DNA of 64,000 nucleotides from Agrobacterium tumefaciens (GCF_013337285.1 NZ_SUPW01000001.1:496001-560000), one strand, 5' to 3'. Positions 18,833-27,458 are shown, counted from the first letter of the stretch. Numbers and translations: made by a program. The notes: generated by a model not told the origin, from the letters alone.

Positions 18833-20290
18833 TTGAACAGCAACCTTCTGCGCTCGGTCATATATGTTTCGTCCATCTTCGGGCTTTACATGGCGACGGC
18901 CATGTTCCTTCCCGCGCTGACCGACCTTTATTACGGCAATGACGACTGGACGGTCTTTGCGCTTTCCGGTTTCATGTGCGGCGGGTTTGCGCTTGCCTGT
19001 GCGCTTGCGACGCGCGGACCGATTGCCGCCTTCAACAAACGTTTCGGTTTTCTCCTGGTCAATATCCTGTGGCTGGTGTTTTCGATTGTCGGCGCCGTGC
19101 CGCTTTATCTGTCCGAGCTTGATCTGACGCTCGGTCAGGCGCTGTTCGAATCCGTCTCCGCCATTACGACGACGGGATCAACCGTCATTTCAGGGCTGGA
19201 CAACGCGCCGCAGGGCATCCTGCTCTGGCGGTCGCTGCTCTGCTGGCTTGGCGGTATCGGTATCGTCGCGCTTGGCCTGTTTATTCTGCCGCTGCTGCGC
19301 GTCGGCGGCATGACCTTCTTCCGCATGGAATCTTCCGATACCGGCAACGACCGACCGTTTGCGCGACTGGCGAGCTTCACCCGGGCTTTCGTAGCGATCT
19401 ACATTCTCATGACACTGGCCTGCACCATCGCTTATGATTTTGCCGGCATGTCGCATTTCGATGCGCTGAACCATGCCATGTCGACGGTCGCGACCGGCGG
19501 TTTTTCCACCCATGACGCCTCTTTCGCCTATTTCGACAATACGGCGCTGTTGTGGATCGCCACCATCTTCCTGATCTTCGGCAGCCTGCCCTTCTCGGTG
19601 ATGATCCTGCTTGCCGTGCGCCGCCGGCTGGAAACGCTGCGCGATCCGCAGATCGCCGTCTTCCTCGGTTATCTCTGCGCGATTTCGATTGCGGTCGGGG
19701 TTTATCACCACATTAGAAACGGCGTGCCGCTGAATGATGCGCTCAGCCATTCCTTCTTCAACATGACGTCGATCCTGTCGACCGGCGGTTTTGCGAGCGA
19801 CGATTACACGCTCTGGGGGCCATTCGTCGTCGTCGTCGCCTTTTTTGCCACTTTCATGGGCGGCTGTTCGGGCTCGACGGCCGGTGGCATCAAGGCCTAT
19901 CGCTTCCTCATCATGTTTAACGTCGTGCGGGCCGGGCTGAAAAAGCTGATTTATCCAAACGCCGTCTATTCCGTGCGTTACGGTCAGCAGGTGGTCGATC
20001 CCGACACAATCAGAACGATCTTCCTTTTCGTCAGTTGTTTCATTGCGCTGTGGATTGCCGGCAGCCTCGCCATGAGCATGATGGGTTATGATTTCCTGAC
20101 CGCCACTTCGGGTGTTGCAACGGCGCTTGCCAATGTCGGCCCTGGCATCGGCCCGATCATCGGGCCTGTCGGCAATTTCTCCACGATCAGCGATCCGGCG
20201 CTTTATCTGCTGTCGGTGATGATGCTGCTCGGACGTCTGGAAATCCTGACGGTTCTGGTGCTGCTGATGCCGATTTTCTGGAAGAGCTGA
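18833..20290 (+). CDS. trkH: Trk potassium uptake membrane subunit
   Basis: 485 residues from TTG 18833; no ATG in frame gives a complete first membrane helix. The four pore (P-loop) repeats are visible: TTTGSTVISG, VATGGFSTHD, LSTGGFASDD and LANVGPGIGP, each carrying the selectivity-filter Gly. Imports K+ together with the regulatory subunit TrkA, which is not in this window. Divergent from ilvA. Confidence 0.9.
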   Translation: MNSNLLRSVIYVSSIFGLYMATAMFLPALTDLYYGNDDWTVFALSGFMCGGFALACALATRGPIAAFNKRFGFLLVNILWLVFSIVGAVPLYLSELDLTLGQALFESVSAITTTGSTVISGLDNAPQGILLWRSLLCWLGGIGIVALGLFILPLLRVGGMTFFRMESSDTGNDRPFARLASFTRAFVAIYILMTLACTIAYDFAGMSHFDALNHAMSTVATGGFSTHDASFAYFDNTALLWIATIFLIFGSLPFSVMILLAVRRRLETLRDPQIAVFLGYLCAISIAVGVYHHIRNGVPLNDALSHSFFNMTSILSTGGFASDDYTLWGPFVVVVAFFATFMGGCSGSTAGGIKAYRFLIMFNVVRAGLKKLIYPNAVYSVRYGQQVVDPDTIRTIFLFVSCFIALWIAGSLAMSMMGYDFLTATSGVATALANVGPGIGPIIGPVGNFSTISDPALYLLSVMMLLGRLEILTVLVLLMPIFWKS

Positions 20291-20318
20291 GATCGCTGCA
20301 TTAGCGCAAATAAAGCGC

Positions 20319-20349
20319 TTGACCTTCCCACGTTGGAATAGTCCAGGCT
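20319..20349 (+). promoter_or_regulatory. CueR/HmrR-type copper promoter of copZ
   Basis: TTGACC (20319-20324) and CAGGCT (20344-20349) with a 19-base spacer that contains the imperfect dyad TTCC-CACGTT-GGAA. The overlong spacer and the ACCTTCC half-site are hallmarks of copper MerR-family promoters. Confidence 0.65.
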
Positions 20350-20385
20350 CTCCCTGTTAGAATTCCAAACCATGGAGAACCGCCT

Positions 20386-20643
20386 ATGTGCAATGGCCAT
20401 CAGCACCACCACGAAACCACCACTGCTGCCCCTGTCGGCGCAGACCTTTCCTTTCACGTTGAAGACATGACCTGTGGTCACTGCGCCGGTGTGATCAAGG
20501 GCGCGATCGAAAAGACCGTTCCCGGTGCTGCCGTGCATGCCGATCCCGCAAGCCGCACCGTTGTGGTCGGCGGCGTCTCCGACGCGGCACAGATTGCCGA
20601 AATCATCACGGCTGCTGGCTATACGCCGGAAGCACGCGCCTGA
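20386..20643 (+). CDS. copZ: Copper chaperone, heavy-metal-associated domain
   Basis: 85 residues. A His-rich lead (CNGHQHHHE) precedes a single HMA domain with the metal motif MTCGHC near residue 29 and the usual beta-alpha-beta-beta-alpha-beta length. Delivers Cu(I) to a CopA-type ATPase in the cytoplasm. A copper-type MerR promoter sits 37 bases upstream, and the predicted regulator and the ATPase lie 6-10 kb away in the same window, so the three probably form one regulon. Confidence 0.88.
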   Translation: MCNGHQHHHETTTAAPVGADLSFHVEDMTCGHCAGVIKGAIEKTVPGAAVHADPASRTVVVGGVSDAAQIAEIITAAGYTPEARA

Positions 20644-20976
20644 ACTGAAGAACACCGGCGGCGCTTTATCCATGCCGCCGCCGGATCGCCTTACCCGCTT
20701 CACGTCGAATTTGCGTGACGGCCATCGGACGACTTGAACGTTCGTTCTTCTTATCTCCCCCAGACGGCGGATGCCCTCTCCCTTTTTGATCAGGGATGAC
20801 GGTGGAGGTTTTCCCGAATTTTGAAATCCGTGTTTTCAGGCACCGCGCGTCAGTCGTACCGCATTTGACGCTAAAAATTGCATATGCGCATGCCGTCAAC
20901 CCGGAGGAAAACCGGGGCCAGCGCCATCAAGTCCTTGATCGCGAGAGACTCATTTCTCACAGCGCAGACGCGCCGT

Positions 20977-21008
20977 GGCTGGATGCCGGCTCAAGGCCGG
21001 CATGACGG
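20977..21008. repeat. Dispersed palindromic repeat, single arm
   Basis: Begins TGGCTGGATGCCGGCTCAAG and ends CCGGCATGACGG; internal pairing GATGCCGGC/GCCGGCATG. The same motif, with few changes, recurs at 43381-43413 and inverted at 43303-43333. Confidence 0.7.
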
Positions 21009-21034
21009 AGAAAATCCTGCGTCCCTACCATCAC

Positions 21035-21070
21035 AAAGACCCGGCTCTTGCGAACCGGGTCTTTATTTTT
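21035..21070. terminator. Terminator hairpin after the ABC binding-protein gene
   Basis: AAAGACCCGG (21035-21044) pairs with CCGGGTCTTT (21055-21064); plus strand continues ATTTTT. Can act in both directions; it lies directly behind the minus-strand binding-protein gene. Confidence 0.7.
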
Positions 21071-21088
21071 CGGCAATATCACGCCAGC

Positions 21089-22582
21089 TCACTTCGTCGC
21101 CAGATCCTTGGTCATGACAAAGTAGTTGAGCGGATGGGGCTTGTAATTCTCAAGCTTGGCGGAATAGGCGTCGAACACCGTCTCATGGATGAGGAAGACG
21201 GAGACGGCTTCGTCGTAAATCTTCTTCGCTGCTTCGCTGTAAATGGCGTAACGCTTGGCGGGTTCGGCCGTCGCATAAGCGGATTTGATCAGCTTGTCGG
21301 TCGCCTCATTGCAATAATGCGAGATATTATAGCTGCCGCCGCAGGTATAATCGGCATTGAGGAATCCGGCGGGTTCGGCAACATCGGTGGCATAACCGCG
21401 CGACAACAGTGCCATATCGAACTTGCCGGCCAGAAGATCAGGCTCAATTGCGCTGTAATCGGCAACGCGAACATCAACCTTGATGCCGAGCTCCTGCAAC
21501 TGCGCCTGAATGATCGCCGCGACATCCTTCAGTTCCGTCTTTGCCGTATAGGCAAGCAGCGTCACCTTCAGGCTGCCGGGTGCAATGCCCGCTTCCTTCA
21601 GCAGATCCTTGGCTTTTTCCACGTCATAGGCAGGCTTGGCCTCCTTTGCAGCCCATGGCTCACCCGCTGCGAACGGCATGGCCGCGCCCTTGACCGCACC
21701 TTCATAAATGCTGTCTGCAATGCCGCCCGTATCGATGGCGGCCTGGATCGCCTGCCGCACTTTGAGATTGTCGAAAGGCGGCCTGGAGTTGTTCAGCAAC
21801 AGCTCCGTGATGCGGGGCGACGGGATGGGCGCGACCTTGACGCCGTCGGTTGATTCGATGGTCTTGACGGTCCATGGCGGAACGAGGCGCGAAATCTGTG
21901 CTTCCCCGGTTCGTGCCTGGGTGGCGCGGGTATCGGCATCGGGCACGAAATTTACACGGCCGCCCGAAAGCTTCGGCATACCGCCCCAATAATCATGATT
22001 GGCCATCAGCATCATATGCTGGCTGGGATCGACCTCCGTGATCTTGAAAGGTCCGGTGCAGGTGCCGACAGGATCGACCTTGCCGTCCTTATAGGCTGAT
22101 GGTGCGAGAATGGAGGTGGCGGGGCTGGCCATCTGCGCCGGCAGCAGCACCGATGGCTCGAGCGTCGTTATCTTCACGGTATCATCACCGCCTGCTTCGA
22201 CGGCAGCGATCAGCTTGGGTGAAAAGGCGCGGGCCGGAACCGGGGCCTGCAAAAGATTGGTTAGCGCATTAACCGCGGCCTTGGCATCGAGCGCTTCGCC
22301 ATTCTGGAATTTGACGCCCTTGCGCAGTTTGAATTCCCATACCTTAGGGCCGGTCTGTGTCCAAGATTCAGCCAGACTTGGCTCCAGTTTCATGTCGTAA
22401 CCGACACGTACCAGGCTTTCGAAACAACCCGCGCGGGAGCCGAGATAAGCATCGTCGGACGCCATCTGCCAGCCGGTCTTCACCCCGAAATTATCGTCAT
22501 AGGTAATCGTGCCGGCCTTTGCGGCACCAGCTCCAAACGAGGTCACGATGGCGCATGTCGCCAAAAGTGCGTGCTTCATCAT
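21089..22582 (-). CDS. ABC transporter substrate-binding protein, Opp/Dpp/Nik class
   Basis: 497 residues. Signal peptide MMKHALLATCAIVTSFGAGAAKA, then an SBP_bac_5 (cluster C) protein: DMKLEPSLAESWTQT, LRKGVKFQNGEALDAKAAV, VGTCTGPFKI and LLNNSRPPFDNLKVRQA are the family blocks. Members bind peptides, nickel-chelates, opines or glutathione; the ligand cannot be read here. A nearby pair of Cys (YTCGGS, HYCNEA) may form a disulfide. It is the last gene of the importer cluster, separated from the ATPase gene by 238 AT-rich bases, so it may have its own promoter for higher expression. Confidence 0.85.
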   Translation of the reverse strand: MMKHALLATCAIVTSFGAGAAKAGTITYDDNFGVKTGWQMASDDAYLGSRAGCFESLVRVGYDMKLEPSLAESWTQTGPKVWEFKLRKGVKFQNGEALDAKAAVNALTNLLQAPVPARAFSPKLIAAVEAGGDDTVKITTLEPSVLLPAQMASPATSILAPSAYKDGKVDPVGTCTGPFKITEVDPSQHMMLMANHDYWGGMPKLSGGRVNFVPDADTRATQARTGEAQISRLVPPWTVKTIESTDGVKVAPIPSPRITELLLNNSRPPFDNLKVRQAIQAAIDTGGIADSIYEGAVKGAAMPFAAGEPWAAKEAKPAYDVEKAKDLLKEAGIAPGSLKVTLLAYTAKTELKDVAAIIQAQLQELGIKVDVRVADYSAIEPDLLAGKFDMALLSRGYATDVAEPAGFLNADYTCGGSYNISHYCNEATDKLIKSAYATAEPAKRYAIYSEAAKKIYDEAVSVFLIHETVFDAYSAKLENYKPHPLNYFVMTKDLATK

Positions 22583-22675
22583 AGAATATTCCCCTTTTAT
22601 TTTTGATGATAACGCTCACAATTCATTTATTTTCATGAAATTCCCGATTAAATTTCCTCAAGTCAAAAGACAAAA

Positions 22676-22760
22676 GAATATCCAGTGGATACTCAACGAA
22701 TATCCATCTGAATATCATTTATTTTATTGCTCTATACTCGGAATTTAATTCCGATATTCA
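22676..22760. promoter_or_regulatory. Cluster of GAATATC motifs upstream of the binding protein
   Basis: GAATATCC at 22676 and 22698, GAATATCA at 22710 and inverted GATATTCA at 22753-22760, with a 15-bp palindrome CGGAATTTAATTCCG at 22739-22753. The area is AT-rich and lies 100-180 bases before the minus-strand start at 22582. Confidence 0.4.
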
Positions 22761-22820
22761 GCCTCAGACACACGATTCATCTGTTTTTACCAAAGCACAA
22801 AACCGCAACTGCTTTATGGC

Positions 22821-23831
22821 TCAACCCCATTCCCGCCAATGGTGGCAACGCGCGAAATGCTCTCCCGCAACACCCTCCAGCACCGGCTCTTTTTCGCTGC
22901 ATATCGGCGTCGCATATTTACAGCGGGTGTGAAATTTGCAGCCGCTCGGAGGATTGAGCGGGCTCGGCAAATCGCCGTCCAGCAGCATTTCCGGCGCATA
23001 AAGGCCGGTTTCATCCAGCATCGACGAAGCGATCAAAGCCTTGGTGTAGGGATGTTTCGGCGCACGAAAAAGCTCTTCCCGGTCGGCGATTTCGACGATC
23101 CGCCCGAGATACATCACGGCGATACGATCGCAGAGATAACGCACCACGCGCAGGTCATGGGAAATCATCAGAACCGTCAAACCATGGCGGCGTTTCATGT
23201 CCATCAGCAAGTTAAGTATCTGCGTGCGCATGGAAGCATCAAGCGCTGAGGTCGGTTCGTCGCAGACAAGGAAGCTTGGATTGAGCAGAAGCGCGCGCCC
23301 GATGACGACGCGCTGCAACTGCCCGCCGGAACACTGGCTCGGATAACGATCGAAAAAGGAGGCATCGAGACCGACTTCCTCCAGCATCCTGAACACACGC
23401 GCTGTGCGTTCTTCCCGTGTGCCAACGCCGTGCTGGGCCAGCGGCGCTTCCATGCTTTGCCCGATGCGCATGCGCGGATCGAGAGCGGAATAGGGATCCT
23501 GAAACACCAGCTGCACGGTCCGGCGCATGCGCCGCAGCGTTTCGCCCTGCATGTGCAGAATATCGTGTTCGCCGATGCTGACCTCACCTTTCGTCGCGTG
23601 GGTCAGCCGGGTAATCAGCCCGGCGACGGTGCTTTTGCCGCATCCGGACTCACCGACGAGGCCGAGCACTTCACCCTCGCCAATGGTCAGGGACACATCG
23701 TCGACGGATTTCACCACCCGGTGACCGAGACCGGAGATCGGATAATATTTGCAGAGGTTCCTGGCGACCACATAGGGGTGGCTTTTGCTATCAGGTGATG
23801 GCGGGGTCTGTTTTACAGCTGTCAATTGCAT
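22821..23831 (-). CDS. ABC importer ATPase, OppF/DppF type
   Basis: 336 residues. Walker A GESGCGKST, Q-loop region VFQDPYSALDPRM, signature SGGQLQRV, Walker B VCDEPTSALD, and the oligopeptide/dipeptide C-terminal extension with three Cys (GCKFHTRCKYATPIC). The C-terminal Cys cluster is typical of peptide/nickel importer ATPases and can hold an iron-sulfur cluster in some members. It follows the other ATPase gene by 11 bases, so they are co-translated. Confidence 0.9.
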   Translation of the reverse strand: MQLTAVKQTPPSPDSKSHPYVVARNLCKYYPISGLGHRVVKSVDDVSLTIGEGEVLGLVGESGCGKSTVAGLITRLTHATKGEVSIGEHDILHMQGETLRRMRRTVQLVFQDPYSALDPRMRIGQSMEAPLAQHGVGTREERTARVFRMLEEVGLDASFFDRYPSQCSGGQLQRVVIGRALLLNPSFLVCDEPTSALDASMRTQILNLLMDMKRRHGLTVLMISHDLRVVRYLCDRIAVMYLGRIVEIADREELFRAPKHPYTKALIASSMLDETGLYAPEMLLDGDLPSPLNPPSGCKFHTRCKYATPICSEKEPVLEGVAGEHFARCHHWREWG

Positions 23832-23842
23832 TGTCCCCTCCT

Positions 23843-24907
23843 TCAGCAGATCGCGTGATTTGTATGACTATCGGCATGCTCGTCGCCGACCGCCCAGCAC
23901 CGCGCCTTGCGCCCTTCCGGCAGGGCATTCAGATCCGGTTCCGACGCCATGCACCGGCTGCCCATGCCGGCCGATTTGGCAAGCGCGCAGCGTGGATGGA
24001 ACCGGCAGCCGCAGGACATATCATGCGCCTGCGAACTCGATCCGGGGATCGTCAGCAACTGTCCTTCGCTGTCGGTGGTCAGAAGCGAGCAGCTGATCAG
24101 CGCCTTGGTATAGGGATGCTGCGGCGCCTTGAGGATTGCCTGTGTCGGCCCCTCCTCGACAATGCGGCCGGCATACATCACCGCAATCCTGTCCGCGAAA
24201 GCGGCGACGACCGACAGGTCGTGGGTAATGAGCAGCGTGGCCAGTTGCCGCTTGCGGCGTTCGTCATCCAGCAAGCGCAATATCTGTGCCTGAACGGTGA
24301 CATCGAGCGCCGTTGTCGGCTCATCGGCGATCAGCAGCTGCGGATTGCCTGACAGTGCCGCAGCAATCATGACACGCTGCGCCATGCCGCCGGAAAGCTC
24401 ATGCGCGAAACATTGCGCCCGCGCCGATGGGTCCGGAATTCCAACGTCGGATAACATGCCGACAACCCGGTTGAGCGCAGCACTGCGGCTCATCTTGCGA
24501 TGGACCCACAACGGCTCGGCAACCTGTGTCTTCACCCGGCTGGTCGGATCAAGCATGGCCTGCGGCTGCTGGAACAACATGCCGATTTCGGCGCCGCGCA
24601 GCGCATCGAGTTGCGAGGATGAAAGAGCAAGAATATCCCGCCCGGCAAAGGTAATGCGGCCGGAGGTGATTTCCACGCCGTGTGGCAACAGCCGCATCAG
24701 CGACAGCGCCGTCATGCTCTTGCCGGACCCGGATTCGCCGACAAGTGCAACGACCTCCCCGGCTTTGACTGATAGCGTCAGGCCAGAGATAATGAATTTC
24801 CGGCCATTGTCGGTCGGCACCGAAACGTGCAGATCCTCGATCTCCAGAAGCGGTGTCAGCTCCGGGGATATCGCCGTATCGGCATGCGTGTGTCCTTCGA
24901 TATTCAT
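23843..24907 (-). CDS. ABC importer ATPase, OppD/DppD type
   Basis: 354 residues. Walker A GESGSGKSM, LFQQPQAMLDP (Q loop), signature LSGGMAQRV, Walker B LIADEPTTALD, switch His in ITHDLSVVAAF, and the C-terminal domain GCRFHPRCALAKSA. Pairs with the OppF-type subunit to drive the two permeases. The 139-base gap before it carries two dyad sites, unusual inside such an operon. Confidence 0.9.
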   Translation of the reverse strand: MNIEGHTHADTAISPELTPLLEIEDLHVSVPTDNGRKFIISGLTLSVKAGEVVALVGESGSGKSMTALSLMRLLPHGVEITSGRITFAGRDILALSSSQLDALRGAEIGMLFQQPQAMLDPTSRVKTQVAEPLWVHRKMSRSAALNRVVGMLSDVGIPDPSARAQCFAHELSGGMAQRVMIAAALSGNPQLLIADEPTTALDVTVQAQILRLLDDERRKRQLATLLITHDLSVVAAFADRIAVMYAGRIVEEGPTQAILKAPQHPYTKALISCSLLTTDSEGQLLTIPGSSSQAHDMSCGCRFHPRCALAKSAGMGSRCMASEPDLNALPEGRKARCWAVGDEHADSHTNHAIC

Positions 24908-25005
24908 AAGAGTTCCCCTTATTTTTATTGAATCGGAGGCATTTGCGTATTTTCATGCGGCTTCAGACGATATTACTCTCCTTCCAGTTCCTTTGCGTCT
25001 GCAAT

Positions 25006-25050
25006 GTTTGACGATCGTCAAACCGGTCGCTGTCTGTTGACAGGCGTCAA
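25006..25050. promoter_or_regulatory. Paired dyads TTGAC-N4-GTCAA
   Basis: An 18-bp perfect palindrome GTTTGACGATCGTCAAAC (25006-25023) and a second dyad TTGACAGGCGTCAA (25037-25050) share the half-sites TTGAC/GTCAA with 4-base centres; centres are 29 bases apart. The second overlaps the stop codon of the upstream permease. Confidence 0.55.
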
Positions 25051-25955
25051 TGACCGTTCTGTTTTTTGGTCTCCAGGTTCAGCCCATGGCCGATCCACGT
25101 CACGCTGAGCGCTGCCAGAAAGATCGCCAGGCCGGGTGCGATGACCAGAACGGGCATGCGTTCCGCATAGGCCTGCGCATCGGCCAGCATCAGTGCCCAG
25201 TCGGCGGCCGGCGGCTGCACGCCGAGACCCAGAAACGACAAGCCGCCGACCGTGATCAGCTTGTGGCCGAAACGCAGAAACGCCACGGCCGCAATCGGCC
25301 AGATCGTGTTCGGAATAATATGCCGGAAGATGATGAAGCGCCTTGTGCAGCCAAGCACTTCCGCCGCGCGGATATATTCGCGGGAATTGATCGACAGCGT
25401 CAGTCCGCGCGCCAGCCGCGCAAATGGTGTCCAGCCGACAATCGTCAGCGACGCGATCAGGGTACCGTATCCCGGCCCGAAGATAGCGACGAGGAAGATG
25501 GCGATCACCACGTCCGGTATGGCGATGAGCAGGTCGACAACGCGCATCAGGATTTCATCGAGGATACCGCGGCTGCGGCCGCTGATGATGCCGACGAAAG
25601 TTCCGATACCGACCGACAGAATGACGGTGATGGCGGCAATCGTGACCGTGAAACGGCCGCCGATCAGCAATCGGCTGAGCACGTCGCGGCCCAGATGGTC
25701 GGTTCCCAGCCAGTAGGTGGCGCTTGGCGCATTCAGCCGCAGGCGAAGGTTCTGCTGTGCGGGATTATAGGGCGATATCCATGGCGCGATGACCAGCAGC
25801 AGGATGATGACGAGAAAGATCGCCGATCCCGCATAGAAGGTCCAATGCCGCCGGCTGATGAAGTCCGTGAACCGGCTGAATGTCGACGGGCGCTTGGGCG
25901 TGTTGGTCAGGGGCAAGGCGGCTACCGGCGCGCTCGGGAAGTGGCTAATGGTCAT
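25047..25955 (-). CDS. ABC importer permease, DppC/NikC type
   Basis: 302 residues. An N-terminal cytoplasmic lead (res 1-35), one membrane helix, the LGTDHLGRDVLSRLLIGGR block characteristic of the OppC/DppC/NikC permeases, then five more helices with the EAA-type loop (EYIRAAEVLGCTRRFIIFRHI). Its start overlaps the end of the partner permease gene by 11 bases, indicating translational coupling. Confidence 0.9.
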   Translation of the reverse strand: MTISHFPSAPVAALPLTNTPKRPSTFSRFTDFISRRHWTFYAGSAIFLVIILLLVIAPWISPYNPAQQNLRLRLNAPSATYWLGTDHLGRDVLSRLLIGGRFTVTIAAITVILSVGIGTFVGIISGRSRGILDEILMRVVDLLIAIPDVVIAIFLVAIFGPGYGTLIASLTIVGWTPFARLARGLTLSINSREYIRAAEVLGCTRRFIIFRHIIPNTIWPIAAVAFLRFGHKLITVGGLSFLGLGVQPPAADWALMLADAQAYAERMPVLVIAPGLAIFLAALSVTWIGHGLNLETKKQNGH

Positions 25956-26889
25956 TGTGACCTCGCATTGCTGGATTGATCAGGACATAAAAGCCGTCGG
26001 CCAGGGTATTGATCAGGATGGACAGGGCGACGATGCAGATGAAACCACCCTGCAGCATCGGGATGTCGCGATTGACCACGGCGTCATAGAGAAGCCGACC
26101 CATACCTGGGATGGCGAAGATGACTTCCACGACCACCGATCCGCCAAGCAGGCCCGCGAGCCACAATGCAAAGAAGGTGACGACCGGCAGCGAGCCGTTG
26201 CGGACACCGTGCCGCAGGACCGTGCTATGCATGCCGAGACCCCGGCTGCGGGCGGCGGTAATATAGGGCGCGCGTAGAACTTCGGCCATCGCCGCACGCG
26301 TTACCTGCGTGAAATAAGCGAGCGGGCGCAGCGTCAGGGTCAAGGCGGGAAGCACCAGCGAACGCCAGCTGTCCCATCCTGCCGACGGCAACCAGCCGAG
26401 ATAGAGCGCAAACACCAGCGCCGACATCGGCGCGAACCAATATTCCGGCGTCGCAACGAAGGTCTGGATCATCAGTGTCGCGAAATTGTCGAGCCGCCCG
26501 CCCGGGCGCATCGCCGCCAGTGTGCCGAGCGGCAGGGCAACGGCGACCGCGATTGCGAGCGCCGTCAGCGCCAGCGTTACCGACACGCCGAGGGAGCGCA
26601 AAAGCTCGCCGGCCACGGGCTGGCTGCTGGTGAAGGAAAAGCCCAGATCGCCACGCAGCGCGCTCGACAGCCATGCGAAATATTGCACATAAAGCGGCCG
26701 GTCGAGCCCGAGGCTTATCCGCAGCGCCTCGACCGCATGCGGATCGAGCGCGGTATCGCGCATGCGGGAAAACAGGATGGTGCGGGCCGGATCGCCACCC
26801 GCCATATAGGGCAAAAGAAATGCGATGACGGAAACGATCGTCAGCATCAGGCACAGAATAAGGAAGCGTTGCAATATCTGTATCCACAT
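25945..26889 (-). CDS. ABC importer permease, DppB/NikB type
   Basis: 314 residues. Opens with a membrane helix, then the extracytoplasmic loop with ALRISLGLDRPLYVQYFAWL and GDLGFSF, typical of OppB/DppB/NikB. Later helices and the EAA loop (YITAARSRGLG) complete six membrane spans. First gene of the importer cluster; it begins 69 bases after cueR on the same strand, so read-through from the copper operon is possible but not shown. Confidence 0.9.
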   Translation of the reverse strand: MWIQILQRFLILCLMLTIVSVIAFLLPYMAGGDPARTILFSRMRDTALDPHAVEALRISLGLDRPLYVQYFAWLSSALRGDLGFSFTSSQPVAGELLRSLGVSVTLALTALAIAVAVALPLGTLAAMRPGGRLDNFATLMIQTFVATPEYWFAPMSALVFALYLGWLPSAGWDSWRSLVLPALTLTLRPLAYFTQVTRAAMAEVLRAPYITAARSRGLGMHSTVLRHGVRNGSLPVVTFFALWLAGLLGGSVVVEVIFAIPGMGRLLYDAVVNRDIPMLQGGFICIVALSILINTLADGFYVLINPAMRGHNDH

Positions 26890-26937
26890 GGCCCGGTTTC
26901 CTTCACTACAATTGGCATTTGCTGCAATCGACGATCA

Positions 26938-26952
26938 GTTCCCGATGGGAAC
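26938..26952. promoter_or_regulatory. Dyad between cueR and the ABC importer
   Basis: GTTCCC-GAT-GGGAAC, perfect 6-bp arms, 6 bases beyond the cueR stop and about 50 before the permease start. No T run follows on the minus strand, so it is a weak terminator candidate at best and may be an operator. Confidence 0.35.
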
Positions 26953-26958
26953 AGCTGT

Positions 26959-27447
26959 TTATTTCATGAGACGCGATAATTCCGTCGCCACGCCGGAGGT
27001 GCCCTTCAGCATTCCGGAGCGCTTGGGCACAACCGCTACCGGAACAAAATCGGGATCTTCGGATTGCGCCAGATCCTGAATGATCGGGCAATCCGGCTCG
27101 CCATTGTCCGGGCAATAGGTTGCGAGATTTCGAAGCGTGTCGGCCATGTCGCGGAGCGAATGCATCTTCGCTTCCAGATCCACGACATGTTCCATGACGA
27201 TGCGTTTGACATCGCAGGACGCACCACCGGGATCACGCCACAGCATCATCAGCTGCCTGATCTTTTCTATCGAAAAACCGAGGTCGCGTCCGCGCCTGAT
27301 GAAGCGCAGCGTTTCCAGATCATTGGCCGTATAGACCCGGTATCCGGCATCCGTGCGGTTTGCCGATTTGATCAGGCCGATCATCTCGTAGTGGCGGATC
27401 ATCTTTGCAGAAACACCTGAGGCGGTGGCGGCTGTGCCGATATTCAT
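26959..27447 (-). CDS. cueR: Copper-responsive MerR-family regulator (CueR/HmrR)
   Basis: 162 residues from ATG 27447 (AGGAG upstream; earlier in-frame codons lie in the preceding gene). N-terminal MerR winged helix (IGTAATASGVSAKMIRHYE), dimerisation helix, then the metal loop CPDNGEPDCPI, which copies the two-Cys Cu(I) loop of E. coli CueR (C-x7-C). It activates promoters with 19-bp spacers when Cu(I) is bound. The C-terminus is about 20-25 residues longer than E. coli CueR. Its start is 11 bases after the ferredoxin reductase stop, making it the third gene of the copA operon, hence likely autoregulated. Confidence 0.9.
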   Translation of the reverse strand: MNIGTAATASGVSAKMIRHYEMIGLIKSANRTDAGYRVYTANDLETLRFIRRGRDLGFSIEKIRQLMMLWRDPGGASCDVKRIVMEHVVDLEAKMHSLRDMADTLRNLATYCPDNGEPDCPIIQDLAQSEDPDFVPVAVVPKRSGMLKGTSGVATELSRLMK

Positions 27448-27458
27448 GGATCCTGCTC

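Larger units (their letters stand above)
20644..21088. other. 445-base gap holding a repeat and a terminator
   Basis: No convincing gene. Contains a palindromic repeat (20977-21008) and a terminator hairpin (21035-21070), both listed separately; the first 300 bases show no clear structure. Confidence 0.5.

Noticed and set aside
21089..26889. Nickel-specific importer (nikABCDE)
   Set aside because: Subunit classes fit, but no nickel-binding residues or NikR-type operator could be recognised, so only the broad class is stated.
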